From contig JAHFCY010000156.1 in assembly GCA_023249255.1 (NCBI GenBank), positions 1 through 8,203 of the forward strand: 8,203 nt of DNA. The letters run 5' to 3'. Below, piece after piece: positions 1 through 5,292 of this stretch. Position 1 is the first letter of the stretch. The number at the start of each line of letters is the position of its first letter. Below the pieces are notes generated by a model. It did no database searches. It was given only the letters and a program-made list of their open reading frames with translations, and was not told the origin of the DNA. Both the position numbers and the translations under genes were made by a program. The DNA comes from Candidatus Lindowiibacteriota bacterium (lineage in GTDB: Bacteria > Lindowbacteria > 2-12-FULL-62-27).

Positions 1-321
1 CCACGTTTCAAATCCGTTCGACATGAATCCGAACGGCGAGTAGGGTTGGCGCCTCGCGATTTCGGTGACGTAATGGCGAAGCTGTTCGTCCGCTTCGCGT
101 GGGTCGCGGGAACATCGTTTGGCCTCAACCACGGCGAGGACGTGGCCGGTGGCGTCGTAAAGGCAGTAATCGGTGACGCCGTTCCACGGTTCGGCGTCGT
201 AGCCGTCGACGGGGATCTCGATGCCGACCTGACTGCGATCGGTGACGCGCCAGCCGGCGTCGTTCAGTTGTGGGTCGATGCGTTTGGATCGGGTTTTGGC
301 TTCGGATTCCCTCGGTGTCAT
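1..321 (-). CDS. hsdR: Type I restriction enzyme R subunit (HsdR-like), N-terminal nuclease domain, cut by window edge
   Basis: Reading leftward from the ATG at 321-319, all 107 codons to the window edge are open. The protein begins MTPRESEAKTRSKRIDPQLN and has the layout of the HsdR N-terminal nuclease domain. The PD-(D/E)xK core is visible as D51 (GVTDYCLY) followed by VVEAKR with E66 and K68. Q80 and Y84 (QLRHY) form the QxxxY motif typical of type I R subunits, and FGFMSNG at 97-103 is also family-typical. In a full protein this domain cuts DNA and is followed by a superfamily 2 translocase and a C-terminal region that docks on HsdM/HsdS; those parts, if present, lie outside the window. 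The ATG has a weak AAAGG about 12 bases upstream (334-339). The frame stays open further upstream with only TTG codons as alternatives, so the ATG is preferred. It is transcribed away from mraZ. An orphan helicase-nuclease of the same superfamily is possible, since no hsdM or hsdS is visible. Confidence 0.85.
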   Translation of the reverse strand, partial: MTPRESEAKTRSKRIDPQLNDAGWRVTDRSQVGIEIPVDGYDAEPWNGVTDYCLYDATGHVLAVVEAKRCSRDPREADEQLRHYVTEIARRQPYSPFGFMSNGFETW

Positions 322-413
322 GGGGGGAACAATACCTTTGAGGATGGACGACGACAACAAAGTTCTGATGACGGATAGGCCGGTCGTTGATTCGATTGGT
401 GTTCCCGTTCCGT

Positions 414-450
414 AAATTTTCAAATTTTTCCTAAATTTTTAATTTTTTCC
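414..450. promoter_or_regulatory. A+T-tract block upstream of the mraZ promoter (probable UP element or curved DNA)
   Basis: Four AnTn tracts stand in a row at 414-420, 422-429, 433-440 and 441-448, directly upstream of the -35 hexamer at 451. They contrast sharply with the GC-rich surroundings. The position, about -37 to -73 relative to the predicted start, fits an UP element bound by the RNA polymerase alpha C-terminal domain, or intrinsically bent DNA. The A/T junctions are 7-11 bp apart, so helical phasing is only approximate. I see no stem before the T-runs, so this is not a factor-independent terminator. The block may also serve the divergent hsdR promoter, for which I found no convincing hexamers. 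Confidence 0.5.
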
Positions 451-479
451 TTGACATCCGACCCCGTGCAACCTAATAT
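451..479 (+). promoter_or_regulatory. Strong sigma70-type promoter for the mraZ/dcw operon
   Basis: TTGACA (451-456) is a perfect -35 hexamer. It is followed by exactly 17 bp and then TAATAT (474-479), one mismatch from the TATAAT consensus. The predicted transcription start is about 485-487, leaving a leader of only about 30 bases before the mraZ ATG at 516. This is the only near-consensus promoter I found ahead of a closely packed gene series, so it probably drives most of the cluster. The hexamers and spacing are seen directly; the start site and promoter strength are inferred. Confidence 0.85.
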
Positions 480-484
480 CCGCC

Positions 485-514
485 GAAGTGGTATGAAAGT
501 GGAGGGAAGTGGAG
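485..514 (+). promoter_or_regulatory. Three tandem MraZ boxes (AAGTGG repeats) over the transcription start and mraZ ribosome binding site
   Basis: AAGTGG occurs three times on the plus strand, at 486-491, 497-502 and 507-512, with steps of 11 and 10 bp (about one helical turn). MraZ proteins are known to bind short tandem G-rich repeats upstream of their own gene: TGGG-type repeats in E. coli and AAAGTG-type repeats in mollicutes. These repeats match the second type well. They start at the predicted transcription start, just after the -10 element, and run to 4 bases before the ATG, so bound MraZ would block initiation or early elongation. The second box overlaps the likely Shine-Dalgarno GGAGG (501-505, 10 bases from the ATG). 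Binding by this MraZ is inferred. Confidence 0.7.
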
Positions 515-515
515 A

Positions 516-992
516 ATGTACCTCGGAACCTTTGGTCGGGAGGTGGATGGAAAGGGACGAATCATAGTTCCGGCAAAATTGAAGGAGACGCTGGAGGAAT
601 CCGGCGGAGGGCGCCGCTCCGAGTTGATTCTGACTGTCGGATTTGAGCGATGTCTGTCGCTCTTTCCCAAACGCCAGTGGGCCGATTTCGTCAAGCGCGA
701 GATCGACAGCCGCAGTTCCCTGTCGCGCGACACGCGCGCGCTCAAACGCATTCTGGCCGGGAATGCGCAGTCGGTCGAAATCGACCGGCAGGGACGGCTT
801 CTGATTCCGAAGACGTTTCTCGACGGACACCTTCAACTTTCGCCGCGGGCCCGCCGGGTCGTGGTGGTCGGCACGATGGACCACATCGAAATCTGGCGGG
901 AGGATTCGTGGTCGGCGTTTTCAAAAGACATGCGGCAGGACTTCGATGAGATCGCCGAAAAAATTTCCCGTTCAGGCGGAGCGGTTGCCTGA
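516..992 (+). CDS. mraZ: Transcriptional regulator MraZ
   Basis: The protein has 158 residues, close to the 152 of E. coli MraZ. It has two SpoVT-AbrB-type swapped-hairpin domains in tandem, as MraZ should. The first carries the DxxxR signature at D11-G-K-G-R15 with IIVPAKLK after it; the second repeats it at D90-R-Q-G-R94 with LLIPKTF. The family N-terminus (YLGTFGREVDGKGRI) begins right at the ATG, so the start is secure. GGAGG at 501-505 lies 10 bases upstream. MraZ forms a ring-shaped oligomer that binds tandem repeats in its own promoter region and represses the dcw operon. Such repeats are present just upstream, which supports autoregulation here. It is the first gene of the cluster, with 80 bp to the next candidate start. 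No key residue appears to be missing. Confidence 0.96.
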   Translation: MYLGTFGREVDGKGRIIVPAKLKETLEESGGGRRSELILTVGFERCLSLFPKRQWADFVKREIDSRSSLSRDTRALKRILAGNAQSVEIDRQGRLLIPKTFLDGHLQLSPRARRVVVVGTMDHIEIWREDSWSAFSKDMRQDFDEIAEKISRSGGAVA

Positions 993-1072
993 CGATAAGA
1001 GATACAGAGGGATTGTGCAATCGGATCGGATGGATGCGTCCAAATCAAGGGGGGCGTTGAGCCGGTCCGAAC

Positions 1073-2068
1073 GTGAAGTCGATGCCGGGGAAACGTAAAG
1101 AGACACCGAGAGGGGGAATATGGGAACCATCCTCTCAAGACTCTCAATCACATTTTCCGTCTGACCGGTTGCACATTCCGGTTCTTTTGCAGGAAAGCGT
1201 GGACGCCCTGAATCTTTCGCCGGAGGCGGTCGTGGTTGACGCGACGCTCGGCGAAGGGGGCCACGCGGCGGAGATTCTCCGAAGACTGTCAGAGCGCGGA
1301 CGGCTGATCGGGTTTGAGCGCGATCGCCGGATGATTTCAGCGCTCCGGCTCTCCGATCCGCGTCTTGCGGTCGTCGAAGGCAATTTCAAGGACACGGCCA
1401 GGATCTTGAAGTCGCTTGAACTCGATCGCGTTGACGCTGTGCTGGGGGACCTCGGAGTTTCCGCCCGGCATTACCGCACGCCCGAATGGGGATTTTCGTT
1501 CGCGGACGGGCCGCTCGACATGCGGCTGGGCGAAGAAGGCGTGACGGCCGCGGATATCCTGAACGGCTGGCCGGAGGACCGGCTGGCGGCGTGGCTGATT
1601 GAATCGGGCGAACGGCGCGGCAGGTCGATTGCGAAAGTGATCGCGGCTTTTCGACAGACTCGGAAGTTGACTCGAACGTCTGAACTCATCGGGTTGGTCG
1701 AAGAAGCAGTCGGCAAATCGAAGCGTGGATCGCATCCGGCAACGAAAGTTTTTCGGGCGATCCGGGAGGCGGTCACCGGCGAACGGGAGGATCTGGAATC
1801 GTTCATTCCATCCGCGACCGAATCGCTGAAACTGAATGGGCGGCTCGCGATTTTGACGTACTCGTGGGAAGAGGAACGGCTGGTACGCCGGGGGGCGGAC
1901 CGGTTGGTGAAAGGCTGTATTTGCCCGCATGATTTTCCGGTGTGCCGGTGCGGGAAGGTTCCGACATTACGGTGGATATCCCGGAAGGGCATCGTTCCGG
2001 GGAAAAGGGAGGTGAACGGAAATCCGTCGGCAAGAAGCGCGAAGCTTTTTGTCCTCGAACGACTATAA
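1073..2068 (+). CDS. rsmH: 16S rRNA (cytosine(1402)-N(4))-methyltransferase RsmH (MraW), divergent
   Basis: RsmH transfers a methyl group from S-adenosylmethionine to N4 of C1402 in the 16S rRNA decoding centre. Family landmarks include HIPVLL (34-39), the SAM-binding loop VVDATLGEGGH (54-64), DLGVS (126-130), GFSFADGPLDMRL (140-152), HPATKVFRAIRE (221-232), the cysteine segment CICPHDFPVCRCG (282-294) and the C-terminal NPSARSAKLFVLER. Several usually near-invariant blocks differ: the FHSLEDR block reads TYSWEEER (262-269), LRIAVN reads IREAVT (230-235), and the GEERF-type block reads GERRG (179-183). The length is 331 residues against 313 in E. coli. The start is uncertain. GTG 1073 is the first possible codon, after an in-frame stop at 1058-1060; ATG 1082 and TTG 1169 are alternatives, and none has a good ribosome binding site. 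Homology begins only near residue 33, so the first 32 residues may be untranslated or a lineage-specific extension. Confidence 0.92.
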   Translation: MKSMPGKRKETPRGGIWEPSSQDSQSHFPSDRLHIPVLLQESVDALNLSPEAVVVDATLGEGGHAAEILRRLSERGRLIGFERDRRMISALRLSDPRLAVVEGNFKDTARILKSLELDRVDAVLGDLGVSARHYRTPEWGFSFADGPLDMRLGEEGVTAADILNGWPEDRLAAWLIESGERRGRSIAKVIAAFRQTRKLTRTSELIGLVEEAVGKSKRGSHPATKVFRAIREAVTGEREDLESFIPSATESLKLNGRLAILTYSWEEERLVRRGADRLVKGCICPHDFPVCRCGKVPTLRWISRKGIVPGKREVNGNPSARSAKLFVLERL

Positions 2069-2137
2069 CGTCGAAGCAGACAAACGCAGGGCCGCACAAC
2101 GGCCCGGACAACAGAAGAAGACAAGACGCAGCAGAAT

Positions 2138-2530
2138 ATGCAGAATCGAACATCGACCCTTTTTTGGCCACGGCTTGGCCGGGTGGACGACTCCCGAACC
2201 ACGGGATCGTCACCGAGGCCGGCATCGTCGCAGACACAGCAAAAGATCCGGTCGCTCGTCCAGGGACTCTTTTACGTGGGTCTTTTCTGGCTGGCTCTGT
2301 TTCTGGAGGTTTACGTCCGGACCCAGACCAAGTCGATGAGTCTTGAGGTCTGGATGTTGAGCCACAAAAAGGCGGCGATTGAAAGTGAAATGACGCGGCT
2401 GGACATGCGTCTGACGGTTCTGGAGAGCCCGCGCCGGCTGGAGGAGCTGGCGTCGTCCGAAATCGGATTGATGGCCGTGGCGCCGCCCAAAGCCCCGACG
2501 GACAAATCGACGCATTCGAAGACGCACTAA
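2138..2530 (+). CDS. ftsL: Cell division protein FtsL
   Basis: This 130-residue protein sits in the usual ftsL slot after rsmH and has bitopic FtsL architecture. A polar, basic N-terminal tail (1-40) is followed by one membrane segment (about 42-60, GLFYVGLFWLALFLEVYV). A predicted coiled coil covers about 68-96, and a final segment LEELASSEIGLMAVAPP (101-117) resembles the FtsL 'E-x-x-A-x-x-x-lGL-x-x-x-P' ending. FtsL pairs with FtsB and FtsQ and signals the septal FtsW/FtsI synthase to start. Sequence identity in this family is low, so the call rests on architecture and position. The gene reads in the same frame as rsmH, 69 bases after its stop, and no other start codon lies in between; its ribosome binding site is weak (AGAAG at 2113-2117, 20 bases away). 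The next gene is murE instead of the usual ftsI. Confidence 0.82.
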   Translation: MQNRTSTLFWPRLGRVDDSRTTGSSPRPASSQTQQKIRSLVQGLFYVGLFWLALFLEVYVRTQTKSMSLEVWMLSHKKAAIESEMTRLDMRLTVLESPRRLEELASSEIGLMAVAPPKAPTDKSTHSKTH

Positions 2531-2544
2531 CACATATTTGAAAA

Positions 2545-2563
2545 CGGCTCCGTGGGGGAGCCG
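2545..2563 (+). promoter_or_regulatory. Hairpin enclosing the likely murE Shine-Dalgarno sequence
   Basis: CGGCTCC (2545-2551) and GGAGCCG (2557-2563) are perfectly complementary and flank a 5-base GTGGG loop, giving a 7-bp stem with six G:C pairs. The 3' arm contains GGAG (2557-2560), the only good Shine-Dalgarno match for the TTG start of murE at 2569 (8-base spacing). The stem could therefore limit ribosome access to murE. Read on the minus strand, the stem is followed by TTTT, so it could instead act as a weak terminator of antisense transcription. On the plus strand no T-run follows, so it is not a classical terminator of the operon. The structure is seen; the function is inferred. Confidence 0.5.
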
Positions 2564-2568
2564 AAGGA

Positions 2569-4128
2569 TTGAAACGGTGGATTCAGACTGAGGGGGGGAT
2601 ATTCCAAATACAAGATCGATTTCTATCCATGGAGCGTGCGCTCTCAGCCCTGCGGGACTGCGGACTTTTGCTGTCTGTTCCCGAAAAAATTCCGCCGAGA
2701 CGATCCGTCGCGCTGATCACCGCAGATTCGCGTCAGGCGTCGAAGGGCTGTGTGTTCGTCGCCATCCGTGGAACCCGCACGGACGGGCTTCGGCACGCGG
2801 CCGGCGCCGTTCAACGGGGCGCGTCGGTTGTCGTGTCGGACAGGCCGCGTCCCCGGCGATTTTCGTCGCGTGCGGCGTACGTCCGTGTCCGGGACGCCGC
2901 CAAAGCGCTGGGTGTTTTGACGGATGAATTTTACGGCCGGCCGACGGATGCGCTTCGGGTATTTGGCGTGACCGGCACGAATGGCAAGACGACGACGACG
3001 TATCTGATCCGGCAGATTTTGAACGGCCTTGGCCGCCCGGCGGCGCTTCTTGGAACGGTGAACGAAGAAATTCCGGGCAGGCCGGCGGTTCCGTCGGTCA
3101 TGACGACGCCGGATGCGCCGAAGATGAACAAATTTTTCCGGGCCGCGCTGGATGCCGGTTGTGTCGCGGGTGTCTGTGAGGTGTCGTCGCATTCCCTCGA
3201 TCAGCGGCGCGTGTGGGGAATCCGGTTCGACACGGTGATTTTTACAAATTTGACGCAGGATCATCTGGATTATCATAGAACGATGGAGGGGTATTTCGAA
3301 GCCAAAAAAAAGTTGTTTACAGAATATGAGTACCGACGGGCAGTGATTAATATCGACGATGCACATGGCCGAAAACTTGCGGCGGAGCTCCGCCGAAACG
3401 GCCGCGCGGTGGTGACCTATGGTGTGCGAGCCGGCGCCGACGTGCGCCTGCGGTCGTGCGTCAGCGATTTGAGAGGAAGCCGGTCCCGGCTCGATTTTTT
3501 CGGCCGGCCGGTTCCGCTGAAAATCCGGCTGATCGGAGATTACAATCTGTCGAACACCGCCGCCGCGCTGGCCGCCTGCGCCGATTCATCCAATCTGACA
3601 TCCGTGCTTCGACTGCTGGCTTCCGCCTCCGCGCCTCCGGGACGAATGGAACGCGTGGAGGCGGGTCAGCCGTTTGTTGTCCTCGTCGACTACGCCCACA
3701 CGCCGGACGCCCTCGAAAAACTTCTGAATGCATCCCGGCGGCTCAATCCCCGCCGGCTGATTTGCGTGTTCGGCTGTGGTGGCGATCGCGACCGGACCAA
3801 GCGCCCAAAGATGGGGAGGATCGCGACCCAAATCGCCGATCTGACGGTCGTCACGTCGGACAATCCGCGGACCGAACAGCCGGATGCGATCATCGACGAA
3901 ATCCGGCCGGGCCTGCGCGGACGGGAAGGCGCGAGGTACCGCGTCGAACCCGACCGGGCTCTCGCGATTGAAATGGCGTGCCGGATGGCGCGTCGGGGGG
4001 AAATCGTCGTCCTGGCGGGCAAGGGACACGAGACGGTTCAGATCATCGGCACGACCAAACACCCGTTCGATGATCGGCAAATCGCGCGGCATGCTCTGCG
4101 GACTATCGGGCGAAAAAGAGAATGTTGA
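2569..4128 (+). CDS. murE: UDP-N-acetylmuramoyl-L-alanyl-D-glutamate--2,6-diaminopimelate ligase (MurE)
   Basis: MurE adds meso-diaminopimelate to UDP-MurNAc-L-Ala-D-Glu in the cytoplasm using ATP. The ATP loop is GTNGKT (136-141). EVSSHSLDQRRV (204-215) and FTNLTQDHLDYH (225-236) are typical Mur-ligase central-domain motifs, and K246 in YFEAKKKLF matches the carbamylated lysine. Later come GDYNLSN (323-329), VDYAHTPDAL (373-382) and FGCGGDRDRTKRP (401-413). DNPR (431-434) and AGKGHE (483-488) contact meso-DAP in E. coli MurE, so this is a DAP-type rather than lysine-type enzyme. The length is 519 residues, near the usual 490-500. The TTG at 2569 is used because GGAG lies 8 bases upstream, although that site sits inside a hairpin. 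ATG 2629 would remove 20 residues and match the usual family N-terminus better, but has no visible ribosome binding site. The gene overlaps mraY by 7 bp; murF, the usual next gene, is absent. Confidence 0.95.
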   Translation: MKRWIQTEGGIFQIQDRFLSMERALSALRDCGLLLSVPEKIPPRRSVALITADSRQASKGCVFVAIRGTRTDGLRHAAGAVQRGASVVVSDRPRPRRFSSRAAYVRVRDAAKALGVLTDEFYGRPTDALRVFGVTGTNGKTTTTYLIRQILNGLGRPAALLGTVNEEIPGRPAVPSVMTTPDAPKMNKFFRAALDAGCVAGVCEVSSHSLDQRRVWGIRFDTVIFTNLTQDHLDYHRTMEGYFEAKKKLFTEYEYRRAVINIDDAHGRKLAAELRRNGRAVVTYGVRAGADVRLRSCVSDLRGSRSRLDFFGRPVPLKIRLIGDYNLSNTAAALAACADSSNLTSVLRLLASASAPPGRMERVEAGQPFVVLVDYAHTPDALEKLLNASRRLNPRRLICVFGCGGDRDRTKRPKMGRIATQIADLTVVTSDNPRTEQPDAIIDEIRPGLRGREGARYRVEPDRALAIEMACRMARRGEIVVLAGKGHETVQIIGTTKHPFDDRQIARHALRTIGRKREC

Positions 4129-5273
4129 AATGGATTTTCGACGCGTACTACGATCCGTCCGGATCGGTCACGGCGATTCGCGTGTTTCAATACATCACGT
4201 TTCGGGCGACGGTGTCGGCGGCCATGGGATTTGTCCTGAGCCTCTATTGGATGCCCCGCGTGATCCGGTGGTGTCGCGAATCGCACTTTCAGGCGGCGTC
4301 GAAAGAGGACGTGCCGTTTCATTCGCAGAAAGCCGGCACGCCCATCCTCGGCGGCGCGGTGGTGGTCCTGGCGACGCTGGCGGCGACGCTGGTCTGCGGG
4401 AATCTCGCGAATACATTTGTCCAGATGCTTGGATTGGTTCTCGTCGGCATCGGCGCGGTCGGATTTCTGGACGATTATCTGAAATCATTTCGCAGCGAGG
4501 TCGGTCTCTTCGGCCGCTACAAGCTGCTCTTTCAGTTCGTGGTTGCGGCCGTCATCGTCGGTTGGATTTATCACACCAGCATCGAGTATCGCCTGCTCTG
4601 GAAATCGGCTGCGATCCAGTCGGGGTTTCAGACGCAGATCGGCATTCCATTTTTCAAAAATATTTTCATCGATCTTGGGCCGTGGTACATCCCGCTGGCG
4701 ATCATCGTGATCGTGGGCGCGTCGAACGCCGTGAACCTGACCGATGGCCTGGACGGACTGGCGGGCGGCCTGTCGATTTTTTCGATCGGCGCCTACGCGG
4801 TCCTGGCCTATCTCAGCGGACATTTTTTCTTCAGTCGATACCTTCAGGTCATCAACGTGGTGGGTGCGGGCGAGATCACGGTGGTCCTGGCCGGCATGCT
4901 GGGAGGTCTCATGGGTTTTTTGTGGCACAACGCGCCGCCGGCCGAAATTTTTCTCGGCGACACGGGCGCGCTCACGATCGGGGCGATTCTCGGCACGGTG
5001 GCGATTCTCATCAAACAGGAACTGCTCCTCGTTCTCGCCGGTTCGATGTTCGTCGCCGAAACCGTCTCGGTCCTCATTCAGACGGTGGTCTACCGGTGGA
5101 ACAAGCGGACGCACGGGAAGGACTACGCCAACGCGCACAAAGTATTTCGCATGTCGCCCCTGCATCATCATTTCGAACTCTGCGGATGGGCCGAATCCAA
5201 AATCGTGATCCGATTCTGGATCCTCGGCATCGTCTCGGTCCTCGCGACGATGGCCAGTTTGAAACTGCGATGA
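4122..5273 (+). CDS. mraY: Phospho-N-acetylmuramoyl-pentapeptide transferase (MraY)
   Basis: MraY is an integral inner-membrane enzyme that transfers phospho-MurNAc-pentapeptide to undecaprenyl phosphate, producing lipid I. Its 383 residues contain many hydrophobic segments, consistent with the ten-helix fold. Catalytic-site motifs are present: DDYLK (117-121, the two magnesium-site aspartates), NAVNLTDGLDG (202-212), FLGDTGAL (277-284, where D280 matches the magnesium-binding aspartate of Aquifex MraY) and SPLHHHFEL (345-353, the HHH loop). Typical family features also include the FHSQKAGTPILGG segment at 66-78. The ATG lies inside the end of murE (ATGTTGA overlap) with only AAGAG directly upstream, so translation is probably coupled to murE. 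The stop at 5271-5273 leaves 19 bp before murD. Confidence 0.97.
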   Translation: MLKWIFDAYYDPSGSVTAIRVFQYITFRATVSAAMGFVLSLYWMPRVIRWCRESHFQAASKEDVPFHSQKAGTPILGGAVVVLATLAATLVCGNLANTFVQMLGLVLVGIGAVGFLDDYLKSFRSEVGLFGRYKLLFQFVVAAVIVGWIYHTSIEYRLLWKSAAIQSGFQTQIGIPFFKNIFIDLGPWYIPLAIIVIVGASNAVNLTDGLDGLAGGLSIFSIGAYAVLAYLSGHFFFSRYLQVINVVGAGEITVVLAGMLGGLMGFLWHNAPPAEIFLGDTGALTIGAILGTVAILIKQELLLVLAGSMFVAETVSVLIQTVVYRWNKRTHGKDYANAHKVFRMSPLHHHFELCGWAESKIVIRFWILGIVSVLATMASLKLR

Positions 5274-5292
5274 GCCTTCTTCGAGATCATCC

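Noticed and set aside
46-378. A 110-codon plus-strand reading frame near the left edge
   Set aside because: It is the complement of the HsdR-like gene, whose minus-strand translation has clear nuclease motifs. The plus-strand product is Gly/Val/Asp-rich with no motif.
433-450. T-runs ahead of the mraZ promoter as a terminator
   Set aside because: No GC-rich stem precedes them, and the upstream gene runs the other way. An UP element or curved DNA explains them better.
993-1072. A regulatory element or small gene between mraZ and rsmH
   Set aside because: The stretch holds a purine-rich AAGGGGGG (1047-1054), but no in-frame start uses it and I see no promoter hexamers or strong stem.
1471-2202. 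A 243-codon minus-strand reading frame opposite rsmH
   Set aside because: It is antisense to rsmH, Ser/Arg-rich and without motifs.
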